Assembly: GCA_963714795.1 (NCBI GenBank)
Contig: CAVQPS010000010.1
Span: 186,001 to 250,000 of the forward strand
DNA: 64,000 nucleotides
Direction: 5' to 3'
Origin: DATIXJ01 sp963714795
Lineage (GTDB): Bacteria; Bacteroidota; Ignavibacteria; UBA10030; SZUA-254
The position numbers and the translations under genes are program-made. Positions 1 through 8,940 of this stretch are shown in pieces (position 1 is the first letter of the stretch; the number at the start of each line of letters is the position of its first letter). The notes beneath the pieces were generated by a model. That model saw only the letters and a program-made list of their open reading frames with translations, had not been told where the DNA came from and did no database searches.

Positions 1-344
1 ACTTCACTCTTCGGCGGCGTTTTGCCGACTGCCCGCGTGAGATCGCTGCTGCTGGCAATCGTCGTGCCGTCGAACTTTACGATCACATCGCCCTCTTCGA
101 AGCCCGCTTTCTCCGCCGGACTGTCATCGATCACCTCGCTGACATACGCGCCTTCATCGGTCGCAAGACCTTCACGCTCTTTGAGTCTCGACGAAACATC
201 CTGCAACTGAACACCAAGCCAAGCGTGTTGTTTCCTTTCCTTAACGATATAAACGCCGTTATGGTTTTGCCGCGCACATCCGATGGTAATCGCACTGGCG
301 ATCAAGATCACGCTGACAATAACACGGGAAAGAATTTTGTTCAT
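1..344 (-). CDS. PDZ-domain lipoprotein, 3' part outside the window
   Basis: The reading frame starts at the ATG whose complement is 342-344 and runs off the left edge. About 114 residues are visible. A basic N-terminus and hydrophobic stretch are followed by a lipobox-like TIGC at about residue 23, so it is probably a membrane-anchored lipoprotein. From about residue 42 (HAWLGVQLQDV) a PDZ fold is recognisable, with the core SPAEKAGFEEGDVIVKFDG, as in HtrA-type periplasmic proteases or PDZ scaffolds. A GAGGAG Shine-Dalgarno (complement of 352-357) supports the start. Whether a protease domain follows cannot be seen. PDZ call firm; overall function open. Confidence 0.8.
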   Translation of the reverse strand, partial: MNKILSRVIVSVILIASAITIGCARQNHNGVYIVKERKQHAWLGVQLQDVSSRLKEREGLATDEGAYVSEVIDDSPAEKAGFEEGDVIVKFDGTTIASSSDLTRAVGKTPPKSE

Positions 345-405
345 AACCGTACTCCTCATGAATCTTAAGATTTAGAAATTAAGTAGTGATCCAATTTACC
401 ATATC

Positions 406-491
406 CCCGTCTTGCTGAAATGTTTTTGTTCAGCATCTATTCTGAGCTTGCTTCGTTCAGATTCCGAATAGAAGCATTTCGGAAAGACGGG
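406..491. repeat. MITE-like intergenic repeat, copy A
   Basis: An 86-bp element bounded by inverted ends CCCGTCTT (406-413) and AAGACGGG (484-491). Its core (TCTATTCTGAGC, then GTTCAGATTCCGAATAGAAG) is shared with the element at 3731-3827, and its right half, inverted, with the partial copy at 24181. It lies in the 256-bp gap between the PDZ lipoprotein and the Nudix gene and has no coding capacity. Terminal inverted repeats plus several copies suggest a non-autonomous mobile element; no cognate transposase is visible. Confidence 0.7.
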
Positions 492-600
492 AAAATTCGG
501 AATAATTAATCTCAGAAAATTGACCTACTAACTGAAATTATACGTATGCCATTTTAGACCGCCGAACAAGCAATTCGGTTGACATCCGTTTCAAAAAAAA

Positions 601-1065
601 TCATATCAGACGGCGCAAAGCGGCCGCCTGTTTGCCTTTGACGATATATTCGTGGACGATCTTCATCCCCTCTTTTTGACCGGGCCAGACAAGCCGTTCA
701 AGTGCTTTTTCAAACGGCAGCCACTCGAATTCCTCATGCTCGGCTGAAAGAACCGGATTTTTGTCCGGATCAACTTCAGCGGCAAACACCGGCATCAGGT
801 TCACGGAATCCCAGCCCGGATCGTAAAACGAGTTAATATACGGTACGACCCAAAACGCTTTAGGTTTCATTCCGGTTTCTTCCGCAAGCTCACGCAGGGC
901 GGCATTCGACGCTTTTTCACCTTTTTCGATAGACCCAGTCACGAATTGCCAGATGCCCGGATAAATTCTCTCTTTGTCCGACCTCCGCAAAAGCAGGTAC
1001 ACCGGTTCGTTGTTTTTGATTGTAAAGATACAGACTTCAATCATCCTTGCAGTCATCATTGCCAT
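601..1065 (-). CDS. Nudix hydrolase, NudB-like
   Basis: A 154-residue protein with a complete Nudix box: G, five residues, E, seven residues, then RELAEETGM (residues about 43-65), the Mg-binding motif that hydrolyses nucleoside diphosphates linked to another moiety. The short single-domain form and the IYPGIWQFVTGSIEKGE segment resemble dihydroneopterin-triphosphate or dATP pyrophosphohydrolases (NudB type), but the substrate cannot be fixed from sequence. It is the last gene of a minus-strand operon after the pseudouridine synthase gene, 10 bp away. Another in-frame Met lies three residues in, so the exact start is uncertain. Confidence 0.88.
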   Translation of the reverse strand: MAMMTARMIEVCIFTIKNNEPVYLLLRRSDKERIYPGIWQFVTGSIEKGEKASNAALRELAEETGMKPKAFWVVPYINSFYDPGWDSVNLMPVFAAEVDPDKNPVLSAEHEEFEWLPFEKALERLVWPGQKEGMKIVHEYIVKGKQAAALRRLI

Positions 1066-1075
1066 CGGTCGATCC

Positions 1076-1804
1076 TTATGGTAGTTTTTCTAACAATGCA
1101 ATCTCTTTTTTTGTCAATTGACGAATTTCACCTGGCCGCAAGGTGCCGATCTCGAACGATCCGATTTGAGTGCGAACCAACGAGCGAACTGTATAACCGA
1201 ACGATTCACACATTCGCCGTATCTGCCGGTTTTTTCCTTCATGAATCGTCATTTCGAATGATTGATGATTCAGAATTTTGATTTCCGCCGGTTGAAGTCG
1301 TTCATCATCGAGCATCATTCCTTTTCGCATAACGGATGCATCATTCTCATTCAACGGCTTATCGAGTGTAACAATATATGTCTTTGGAACTTTTGAATTC
1401 GGATTCGTCAGCCGTTCGCCGAGCCGATGATCATTCGTGAAGAGAAGCAAACCGGAAGAATCTTTATCCAATCGTCCGACCGGAAAAATCCATTGCCCGG
1501 CATCGCCGAGAAGATCGTACACGGTCTTACGTCCGCGTTCATCGGAACGTGTGGTCACAACACCGACAGGTTTATTCATTACAATATACAGAAATGCCGG
1601 TTGCCGAACCGGCTTGCCGTCGATTTCGATTCGATCATCATCCATCGAACATCGATACGACGGATTGGTAATAATTTTACCGTTGACGCTCACACGACGT
1701 TGACGAACGGCTTCCTCCGCCTGCGAACGGGACAGAACGCCTAACTTCGACAATGCGCGGGCAAGACTGACATTCCGCACAACATGTTTTTTCACAAAAG
1801 CCAT
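1076..1804 (-). CDS. Pseudouridine synthase, RsuA/RluB family
   Basis: The 242-residue protein has an N-terminal S4 RNA-binding domain (RALSKLGVLSRSQAEEAV, about residues 14-60). The RsuA/RluB catalytic domain follows, with the signature VGRLDKDSSGLLLFTND, whose Asp is the catalytic nucleophile of the family. Members convert specific uridines in 16S or 23S rRNA to pseudouridine; RluB (23S U2605) is the likeliest counterpart but RluE/F or RsuA cannot be excluded. Its start overlaps the end of the upstream VTT-domain gene by 13 bp, suggesting translational coupling. Confidence 0.88.
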   Translation of the reverse strand: MAFVKKHVVRNVSLARALSKLGVLSRSQAEEAVRQRRVSVNGKIITNPSYRCSMDDDRIEIDGKPVRQPAFLYIVMNKPVGVVTTRSDERGRKTVYDLLGDAGQWIFPVGRLDKDSSGLLLFTNDHRLGERLTNPNSKVPKTYIVTLDKPLNENDASVMRKGMMLDDERLQPAEIKILNHQSFEMTIHEGKNRQIRRMCESFGYTVRSLVRTQIGSFEIGTLRPGEIRQLTKKEIALLEKLP

Positions 1805-2394
1805 TTGAAGAAAATTAATCCTGCAATAATCAATACGATAAATGCAACGGTTGCGGTGCGAAAATATTTTTCAAGATAGATTTTTGCCTGCGGACCGGCG
1901 TAGTATAATAAAACGCCGATTGGATAAAACCGCAACGTTCTCCCGATCAGCGCACCGACGGTCAGCATTCCGATATCAAGTGTGCGATTGAAACCGGCTG
2001 CATACGTAAATAAAATATACGGAAGCGGCGTAAAACCGGAAAGAACCAGCGCTCCGATGCCGTGCTGATGATACATCGAAAGAAGATGTTCGAACGAATG
2101 CGACAAACCGTACAGATCGAGCAGCGGTTTGCCGACACCGTCGAACAATAAAAATCCGACGGCATATCCGAGATATCCGCCGAGAAACGAACCGAGCGTC
2201 GCTACCAGACCGAGCCGCAGACTTTTCTGCGGAGCGGCAACGCAGAGTGCGATCAGCGGCACATCGACCGAAATCGGAAATAATGACGCCTCGATAAACG
2301 AAATGATGAATAAGAGCCACATTGCATTCCGTTTCTGCGCGAATGCTTCAAGCCAATCCCGCCATCGTCGAAAAATATTTTTCTTCTCGTCCAT
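1792..2394 (-). CDS. DedA/YqaA-type VTT-domain membrane protein
   Basis: A 200-residue polytopic membrane protein. Hydrophobic segments lie near residues 24-50, 60-85, 112-135, 140-160 and 180-199. The VTT (SNARE-associated/DedA) pattern is visible as FIEASLFPISVDVPLIALC near the N-terminus and GALVLSGFTPLPYILFTYAAG in the middle. DedA-family proteins act in the inner membrane in lipid-carrier recycling and membrane homeostasis; the short form with an early charged segment is closest to the YqaA branch. First gene of a three-gene minus-strand operon with the pseudouridine synthase and Nudix genes. The specific substrate is not inferable. Confidence 0.82.
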   Translation of the reverse strand: MDEKKNIFRRWRDWLEAFAQKRNAMWLLFIISFIEASLFPISVDVPLIALCVAAPQKSLRLGLVATLGSFLGGYLGYAVGFLLFDGVGKPLLDLYGLSHSFEHLLSMYHQHGIGALVLSGFTPLPYILFTYAAGFNRTLDIGMLTVGALIGRTLRFYPIGVLLYYAGPQAKIYLEKYFRTATVAFIVLIIAGLIFFKWLL

Positions 2395-2395
2395 A

Positions 2396-2435
2396 TTTAA
2401 TAAAAAAGCCCAATCCGTTTTGAGAGAATTGGGCT
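2396..2435 (-). terminator. Rho-independent terminator after the histidine-rich membrane protein gene
   Basis: On the minus strand an 8-bp stem (AGCCCAAT at 2428-2435 against ATTGGGCT at 2407-2414) is followed by TTTTTT and further T/A. It sits 24 bp past the stop of the gene at 2460-3581 and just before the start of the VTT gene, so it separates two minus-strand units. Confidence 0.8.
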
Positions 2436-2459
2436 GGTGCGTTTTGTAATGAAAACGAA

Positions 2460-3581
2460 TTACTGAAGCACGATCTCTTCCGATTTCGTAAAAAGGAAAT
2501 GATCATGCAAATAATGCATCAGCAAAAATGAAAGGACAACGATGTAATAACACTGATCGAACGAAAGACCGAGATGCGGGCTAAAATAAATCAACAGCGC
2601 TATCACTGCGACCGCACACGCCGTCAATCCGACATTGAAAAGATAGTACTTCCACGTTTTTCCGTCTTCGGACATTTTATCGATAAACTTCGTTTCAATC
2701 TCTCCGCGTTCATGACGCAGGCGGTTGATATAAAATGTCAAGCCCAGATACTGAAACGAGTGCCATGCATTGAATCCCTGGAATGCAACATCGAGATTCG
2801 GAAACGACGGAATAAAGAATGCGACAAGACCTGTCAATGAAATCAGAATTATCTTCGGATACGATGCCGTACCCGCACGAACTTCGCTCACCGTTTTTGC
2901 AATAAACAAAACAACGGAAGCGACAAACACTGCCGTCACCAGATAAAAAATATAATCGGAGCGGAGAAAATCGGGATAGAGAATTTTATTCGCACCGATA
3001 TAAAAATCCTGGTGCACAAATTTATACGTGGCAATCGGGTACAATGCCGTAAAAAGCACGGCGTAATCGATGAGCCGCGATGACAACGTAATCTTCTGCG
3101 GCATTTTTTTATTATAACAATTGACAATGAAAGCCGCCTGATGAATGATATGTACCGACGCCCAGAAGAAAAAGAATGTGATAAGAACCTGAAAGTAATT
3201 CACTCCCAGATACACGACACCGATCGGTATCAGGAACGAACATGCAATAAGCACCTTATGCTTTCGGGTGAAACTTTTCTCGAATGCCGTACGCGTGTAG
3301 GTTGCGTACATGTGCGGTCCGCCGATAAACAGCGCGATCATACCGTTCACCAGATTGCGGCTCGCATCGGCATCCCACGTAAAGTGAATTCCGAGAGCCG
3401 ACAAAAGAGAATTAATGTACGGTGTCGCTTGATTGGCAAAAAGAAAAGTAAGAATCGGAACCGCTACCAGCAAAGCGCTCAGACTGATGAACGTCAGATC
3501 CCACGCTTTGCTTCGGAGCCACAAACCATCCGAAACGAGTCCCTCGCGTGAGCCAACTGCAATTGAGTATGTCGAATTCAT
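2460..3581 (-). CDS. Polytopic membrane protein with conserved-looking histidine pairs, unknown function
   Basis: The 373-residue protein has roughly eight to nine hydrophobic segments and no signal peptide. Histidines at or near membrane edges are frequent: GGPHMYATYTRT, FWASVHIIHQAAF, GFNAWHSFQYLGL and LLMHYLHDHFLF. Spaced histidines in membrane segments are seen in metal-dependent membrane oxygenases and desaturases and in Brp/Blh-type carotenoid cleavage enzymes, but I see no match good enough to assign a family. It is a single-gene unit: GAGG lies 8 nt before the ATG and a strong terminator follows. Gene firm, function unknown. Confidence 0.8.
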   Translation of the reverse strand: MNSTYSIAVGSREGLVSDGLWLRSKAWDLTFISLSALLVAVPILTFLFANQATPYINSLLSALGIHFTWDADASRNLVNGMIALFIGGPHMYATYTRTAFEKSFTRKHKVLIACSFLIPIGVVYLGVNYFQVLITFFFFWASVHIIHQAAFIVNCYNKKMPQKITLSSRLIDYAVLFTALYPIATYKFVHQDFYIGANKILYPDFLRSDYIFYLVTAVFVASVVLFIAKTVSEVRAGTASYPKIILISLTGLVAFFIPSFPNLDVAFQGFNAWHSFQYLGLTFYINRLRHERGEIETKFIDKMSEDGKTWKYYLFNVGLTACAVAVIALLIYFSPHLGLSFDQCYYIVVLSFLLMHYLHDHFLFTKSEEIVLQ

Positions 3582-3730
3582 GAGGTAATCCTCATGGAAG
3601 TGGAAAGAACCATATATTCCTGATGTTTTGTTGAAAAAGGTTATGTAAAATAATTATTTTTCACACAAGAGTCAAGGAATCCGTTATCGTGGTAGTGCCT
3701 CAATTTCCTGAGATCCCTATCCCGCAATCT

Positions 3731-3827
3731 CCCGTCTTGCTGTCCCGCTCAATGAGCGGGATCATTCATCATCTATTCTGAGCCTGCATAGTTCAGATTC
3801 CGAATAGAAGCGTTTCGGAAAGACGGG
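3731..3827. repeat. MITE-like intergenic repeat, copy B
   Basis: A 97-bp element with the same inverted ends as copy A: CCCGTCTT at 3731-3738 and AAGACGGG at 3820-3827. It adds an internal hairpin (TCCCGCTC aatg GAGCGGGA type) absent from copy A. It occupies most of the 270-bp gap between the membrane protein gene and the acyl-CoA synthetase gene. Confidence 0.7.
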
Positions 3828-3851
3828 GTATTCTGAATTGAGGCTCTAGGG

Positions 3852-5669
3852 CTACCGAACATTCTCGTACATTTTTGCAATGACGTCTTTGTAACGTTCC
3901 TCGACGACTTTCCGGCGGATTTTCATTGTGGGGGTGATTTCGCCGTCCTCAATCGTCAGCGGATGGCGCAGAATAGTGAACTTTCTGACGCGCTCATAGT
4001 TTGCGAGATCTTTTTGAATGACTGCCATTTCATTTTCGAACAATTTATAAATTTCCGGCTTGGCGGCAAGATCATCTTCATCATCAAAGTCGATATGATG
4101 CTTGACGGCGTATTCTTTCACGGCAGTAAAATCCGGAACGATCAGCGATGTTAAAAACATTCTCCCGTCGCCGATAAGAATGAATTGGTCGACGAACCGG
4201 TTTTGCAGAAAAAGATTCTCGATATGCTGCGGGGCAATATTTTTTCCGCCGGAGCTGACAAAGAGATGTTTCTTCCGGTCGGTGACCGTCAGGAAACCAT
4301 CTTCATCGAAATGGCCGATATCGCCGGTATGCAGCCATCCTTCGCGGTCGATCGCTTCGCCGGTCGCCTGCGGATTATTCCAATATCCTTTCATGACATT
4401 CGGACCCTGAACTAAAATCTCGCCGTCTTCCGCAATACGCACATGAACGTCCGGAATCGGTTTGCCGACCGTTCCGAATTTATAATCATCGAGCCGGTTC
4501 ACGCTGATGACCGGCGATGATTCGGTCATGCCGTATCCTTCGATAATCTGGATACCGACCGACTCGAAAAATTCTCCCATTTCTTTGGAAAGCGCCGCGC
4601 CGCCGGACGCAAAAAAGCGGATGTTGCCGCCCATGCGCGCCCTGATCTTTTTAAAGACCAACCGATCGGCAAGAGCCTGCTGAACGGAAAGAAACGGCAC
4701 AAAATGTTTACTTCGAAGGGCAGATCGATATTTTGTCCCGATCCCAATTGCCCAGCGGAAAATCCGTTGCTCGAACGGAGTCATGTCATCAACCTGCGTC
4801 ATTAATTTATTGTACATCCGTTCAAATAACCGCGGGACTGTTGTAACGACCGTCGGTTTCACGTCGAGCAAATTTTCGCGAACGGTCTCGATGCTTTCCG
4901 CGTAAGCAATCGTCGCTCCCACCAGCATCGCCGTGTAATATCCGGCCATCCGCTCATACGAATGACATAATGGAAGAAACGAAAGCAACGTATCGTGATG
5001 GTTGAACGGAATACACGCCGCCGCGGCGTTAATATTGCTCACGAGGTTCCGATGTGTTAACACGACACCTTTCGGATTTCCGGTCGTTCCGGATGTGTAA
5101 ATGATCGTCAGAATATCGTCGGCATGAATTTTCTTCGTCTCATCGCGAAGATATCCGGTATGGTGCTTCCCGAATTCTTTTCCCATCTCAATCACGCGAC
5201 CGTATGTTAGAAGAGCGGGATCACTGACTCCGTTTTTATCCGAAAGAATAATAATTATCTGCAGTGACGGAACTGCGTCGCGGATTTTCATGATTTTGGA
5301 AAGCTGAAACCGATTGGAAACGATTGCGAACCGCACGCCGGCATCGTTGAAAATAAATTCGATCTGTTTCGGTGTCAATGTCGGGTACAATGAAACATTG
5401 ATCGCACCGAGTTTCATCATACCCATATCGGCGATAACCCACTCCGGGCGATTTTCCGAAATGAGGGCAATTGCATCACCGCGATGGACGCCGAGAACGG
5501 CAAGCCCCTGCGCAAAATCATCCACCGATTTCCGCAAAACGGCATAAGAAATTTTCCTGTATTTCCCTTCGGATTTATACATCAATACCGGACGGTGATC
5601 ATGGAGAAATCTCTCCGTCAGGTCATCGAACATTTCCGTGATAGTTGAAAATTGACCGTGTGGAATCAT
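3852..5669 (-). CDS. Long-chain fatty-acid-CoA ligase, AMP-forming
   Basis: A 605-residue ANL-superfamily enzyme that activates long-chain fatty acids through an acyl-AMP to acyl-CoA. Visible motifs are the P-loop YTSGTTGNPKGVVLTH (about residue 190), GYGMTESSPV, the hinge LHTGDIGHFDEDG and a late KIRRKVVEERY segment. Length and order fit the FadD15/ACSL subgroup of bacterial long-chain ligases rather than short-chain acetyl-CoA synthetases. It is monocistronic on the minus strand, with a repeat-filled gap downstream and a 494-bp gap upstream. Chain-length preference cannot be read from the sequence. Confidence 0.92.
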   Translation of the reverse strand: MIPHGQFSTITEMFDDLTERFLHDHRPVLMYKSEGKYRKISYAVLRKSVDDFAQGLAVLGVHRGDAIALISENRPEWVIADMGMMKLGAINVSLYPTLTPKQIEFIFNDAGVRFAIVSNRFQLSKIMKIRDAVPSLQIIIILSDKNGVSDPALLTYGRVIEMGKEFGKHHTGYLRDETKKIHADDILTIIYTSGTTGNPKGVVLTHRNLVSNINAAAACIPFNHHDTLLSFLPLCHSYERMAGYYTAMLVGATIAYAESIETVRENLLDVKPTVVTTVPRLFERMYNKLMTQVDDMTPFEQRIFRWAIGIGTKYRSALRSKHFVPFLSVQQALADRLVFKKIRARMGGNIRFFASGGAALSKEMGEFFESVGIQIIEGYGMTESSPVISVNRLDDYKFGTVGKPIPDVHVRIAEDGEILVQGPNVMKGYWNNPQATGEAIDREGWLHTGDIGHFDEDGFLTVTDRKKHLFVSSGGKNIAPQHIENLFLQNRFVDQFILIGDGRMFLTSLIVPDFTAVKEYAVKHHIDFDDEDDLAAKPEIYKLFENEMAVIQKDLANYERVRKFTILRHPLTIEDGEITPTMKIRRKVVEERYKDVIAKMYENVR

Positions 5670-5891
5670 GCAATAGAAAAAAGAATAATCCCGAATCGTT
5701 TTTTAACGTGCCAAAAATAATTTATTGAATAATATTTCCATCCTTCATAAGAGAAATTTCAGCAACGCAATTTCTCGCAAAACGTGAAAAATAAGGCACT
5801 TGAACCACATGGAATGTAACAGAAAGTTTGGAGAAAAAAAATTTTATAGTGTTGATACTTATCGGTTCTGAAAATTTTAATTATTTTTTAC

Positions 5892-5920
5892 TTGACTTCT
5901 TACCCGCAAGTGCATATATT
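5892..5920 (+). promoter_or_regulatory. Promoter candidate for nrdJ
   Basis: TTGACT (5892-5897), a 17-nt spacer and TATATT (5915-5920) fit a housekeeping promoter. TTG followed 20 nt later by TATATTTTG also resembles the Bacteroidota -33/-7 pattern. It implies a leader of about 235 nt before the nrdJ ATG. Confidence 0.55.
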
Positions 5921-6008
5921 TTGAACCAATGTCGCTCCACCAATGGGGGCGGATCGACAGAACAAGGTTTCCCACCCAAACAGCAAGAGAAAATATAAGG
6001 TAGTCGGA

Positions 6009-6039
6009 TTTGGACAAGAAGTTGCAACCTTTGGACAAG
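6009..6039 (+). promoter_or_regulatory. Direct repeat flanking a palindrome in the nrdJ leader
   Basis: TTTGGACAAG occurs exactly twice, at 6009-6018 and 6030-6039, 21 bp apart (two helical turns). The perfect palindrome GTTGCAAC (6021-6028) sits between the copies. This is the geometry of a protein-binding operator, or of a structured RNA element if transcribed. No regulator can be assigned. Confidence 0.4.
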
Positions 6040-6163
6040 GTAAAACGGCAATTTGAGAATTTTTCTTTTTCTAATCGTTTTGATGGAAACGCAAAGAAAT
6101 TTCCTTTTTCGAGAATCCAGAGTTTCCCATTTTTAATACACTTTAATGAAGGAGAGCACGCCA

Positions 6164-8917
6164 ATGGCAAATCCTGAGATGGCTATTCTTGGTGGTCGTG
6201 ATGATCAATCCACCGCTTCCACCCGACCAGATGCCGTTTCCAAAAAACGCGGACTGACGTTCCGGCGTTATCATACCAAACCGGGCATTCATCCATTCGA
6301 TACGATCGAATGGGAATTCCGCACGGCAATTATCAGCAACGAAAAGGGAGAAACAATTTTCGAACAGAAAAATGTTGAAGTCCCGAAGTCATGGTCGATG
6401 ACAGCCACCAATGTTGTCGTTTCAAAGTATTTTCATGGAAAAATAGGCACGCCGCAGCGTGAAATGAGTGTGCGCCAATTGGTCGATCGTGTCGCTCGCA
6501 CGATTACCGATTGGGGAAAAAAGGGAAATTATTTTGCAACCGAAGAAGACGCCGATACGTTTTATTCGGAACTGACATTTCTGCTGGTCAATCAATACAT
6601 GGCATTCAACAGTCCGGTCTGGTTCAATGTCGGCATCGAAGAAAAACCGCAATGTTCCGCGTGCTTTATTAATTCCGTCGAAGACACGATGGAATCGATT
6701 CTCGAACTTGCGCGAACAGAAGGTCGATTGTTCAAATGGGGTTCCGGCACGGGATCGAATTTATCCTCACTCCGGTCTTCGAAAGAAACTCTTTCCCACG
6801 GCGGTACGGCATCCGGACCGGTTTCATTCATGAAAGGTTATGATGCATTTGCCGGCGTGATCAAATCGGGCGGCAAGACACGACGTGCGGCAAAAATGGT
6901 CATCCTGAATACCGACCATCCCGATATTATGGAATTTATCCGATGCAAATCGGATGAAGAGAAAAAAGCATGGGCGTTGATCGATGCCGGATATAACGGC
7001 GGATTTAATGTTCCCGGCGGCGCATACGATTCTGTTTTCTACCAGAATGCAAATCACTCCGTCCGGGCCACCGATGCATTCATGCGGGCCGCTATCGATG
7101 ATAAAGAGTGGACGACAAAATCGGTACGCGACGGAAAAACGATGGACACGCTTCGGGCACGTGACGTTATAAAAGAAATGTCTGAAGCCGCATGGATTTG
7201 CGGCGATCCCGGAATGCAATTTCATACCACCATCAATAACTGGCACACATGCTCGAATACTGCGCCGATCAATTCTTCCAATCCGTGCAGTGAATATATG
7301 TTCCTCGACGACACCGCGTGCAATCTTGCTTCGCTGAATCTGATGAAGTTCCGCACCGATGACGGAGAATTCGATACCGAATCGTTCTGCCACGCCGTCA
7401 CGGTAACCATTACCGCACAGGAAATTGAAGTGGATAACGCAAGTTATCCGACACCAAAGATTACACAAAACAGTTTCGATTTTCGTCCGCTCGGACTCGG
7501 CTACGCCAATCTCGGCGCTCTCCTGATGGCACGCGGACTCGCGTACGACAGCGAAGAAGGCAGATCTTACGCCGCGGCGATCACGGCATTGATGAGCGGA
7601 CAGGCATACAAGCAATCCGCATTTGTTGCGAAAGAACTTTCTCCCTTTAAAGGTTACGAAAAAAACCGCGAACCGATGCTGAAGGTCATGAAGATGCACG
7701 GCCTCGCGGCGGATAAAATTGAAGACCGGCATGTTCCCGGCGATCTTCTCACCGCAGCCCGGAAAGTGTGGGATGATGCCTACGCTATCGGGCGTGAATA
7801 CGGTTTCCGCAATTCGCAGGCAACAGTTCTCGCACCGACGGGAACGATCGGATTTATGATGGACTGCGACACGACCGGGGTCGAACCCGATATCGCCCTT
7901 GTAAAATATAAGAAGCTCGTCGGCGGCGGGATGCTGAAAATCGTCAACCAGACCGCCCCGCTCGCGCTGAAAAAACTCGGCTACATCGATGAGCAGATCG
8001 AACACATTACGGCGTACATCGACAAAAACGATACGATCGAGGGCGCTCCGCATTTAAAAGAAGAACATCTTTCCATTTTCGATTGTGCATTCAAACCGGC
8101 AAAAGGCGAGCGTTCCATTCATTATATGGGACACATCAAAATGATGTCGGCAGTTCAGCCGTACATTTCCGGTGCGATCTCCAAGACCGTCAACATGCCG
8201 ACCGAAGCAACTGCTCAGGATATTTCCGATGCCTATATTGAAGCATGGCGTTTGGGTTTGAAAGCCATTGCCATTTATCGCGACGGTTGCAAGCGCACAC
8301 AGCCGCTGAATACCAGTCTCGACCAGATCGGAACGACGGCAAAGAAACGCGCTATTCGCAATCGCCTTCCCGACGAGCGTCAGGCAATCACACACAAATT
8401 CTCCATTGCCGGACATGAAGGATATATTACCGTCGGATTGTATGAAGACGGCATTCCGGGCGAAATCTTTATCACGATGTCGAAAGAAGGATCCACGATT
8501 TCCGGATTGATGGATGCGTTTGCGACATCGGTTTCGATGGCGCTGCAATACGGCGTTCCTCTCCGTGTTCTGGTGGAAAAATTCTCCCACATGCGATTCG
8601 AGCCGAACGGTTTCACCGGCAACAAAGATATTCCGATAGCGAAATCGATTCTCGATTATATTTTCCGGTGGCTCGGGAAAAAGTTTCTTCCTGCGGACGA
8701 ACTACCAGCGACGATCGAAGAAAATGTGGAGATTGCCGTTGCCGGAGCTCTCACGGAATCGAAAATTGCCTCGTCCCGGACGCGGGAACGACAGGAACAT
8801 GAAGTGTTCCAGTCGCAGGCAGACGCACCGCCGTGCCATCAGTGCGGCAGTATCATGATCCGGAGCGGAAGCTGCTACAAATGCCGTAACTGCGGCGAAA
8901 CTTCGGGCTGCTCGTAA
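6164..8917 (+). CDS. nrdJ: Adenosylcobalamin-dependent (class II) ribonucleoside-diphosphate reductase
   Basis: This 917-residue enzyme reduces ribonucleotides to deoxyribonucleotides using adenosylcobalamin to generate the thiyl radical. The active-site motif NPCSE places the radical Cys at residue 375 with Glu at 377. Also visible are VLAPTGTIGFMMDCDTTG and the C-terminal cysteine cluster CHQCG...CYKCRNCG, typical of long NrdJ proteins. GGAG at 6151-6154, nine bases upstream, supports the ATG at 6164 over the in-frame codon at 6146. No nrdAB or nrdD is in the window. The organism must make or import B12. A terminator follows. Confidence 0.95.
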   Translation: MANPEMAILGGRDDQSTASTRPDAVSKKRGLTFRRYHTKPGIHPFDTIEWEFRTAIISNEKGETIFEQKNVEVPKSWSMTATNVVVSKYFHGKIGTPQREMSVRQLVDRVARTITDWGKKGNYFATEEDADTFYSELTFLLVNQYMAFNSPVWFNVGIEEKPQCSACFINSVEDTMESILELARTEGRLFKWGSGTGSNLSSLRSSKETLSHGGTASGPVSFMKGYDAFAGVIKSGGKTRRAAKMVILNTDHPDIMEFIRCKSDEEKKAWALIDAGYNGGFNVPGGAYDSVFYQNANHSVRATDAFMRAAIDDKEWTTKSVRDGKTMDTLRARDVIKEMSEAAWICGDPGMQFHTTINNWHTCSNTAPINSSNPCSEYMFLDDTACNLASLNLMKFRTDDGEFDTESFCHAVTVTITAQEIEVDNASYPTPKITQNSFDFRPLGLGYANLGALLMARGLAYDSEEGRSYAAAITALMSGQAYKQSAFVAKELSPFKGYEKNREPMLKVMKMHGLAADKIEDRHVPGDLLTAARKVWDDAYAIGREYGFRNSQATVLAPTGTIGFMMDCDTTGVEPDIALVKYKKLVGGGMLKIVNQTAPLALKKLGYIDEQIEHITAYIDKNDTIEGAPHLKEEHLSIFDCAFKPAKGERSIHYMGHIKMMSAVQPYISGAISKTVNMPTEATAQDISDAYIEAWRLGLKAIAIYRDGCKRTQPLNTSLDQIGTTAKKRAIRNRLPDERQAITHKFSIAGHEGYITVGLYEDGIPGEIFITMSKEGSTISGLMDAFATSVSMALQYGVPLRVLVEKFSHMRFEPNGFTGNKDIPIAKSILDYIFRWLGKKFLPADELPATIEENVEIAVAGALTESKIASSRTRERQEHEVFQSQADAPPCHQCGSIMIRSGSCYKCRNCGETSGCS

Positions 8918-8940
8918 TATCCATTTTGATCGGCGCATAC

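Larger units (their letters stand above)
5670..6163. other. Long intergenic region between fadD-like gene and nrdJ
   Basis: The half next to the acyl-CoA synthetase gene is AT-rich with no feature I can support. The half next to nrdJ carries a promoter candidate (5892-5920), a hairpin with arms TGTCG near 5930 and CGACA near 5959, and a direct repeat around a palindrome (6009-6039). The implied nrdJ leader is about 235 nt. No tRNA or recognisable riboswitch core was found. Confidence 0.5.

Noticed and set aside
5880..6163. Cobalamin riboswitch in the nrdJ leader.
   Set aside because: The expected B12-box core (GCCACTG-type) and its partner stems are not visible, although the leader is long and structured.
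6824..8053. A 409-codon open frame on the minus strand opposite nrdJ (and another at 8054-8590).
   Set aside because: It lies wholly opposite a well-conserved gene and its product is a Cys/Arg/His-rich sequence with no fold pattern; it is a shadow of codon bias.
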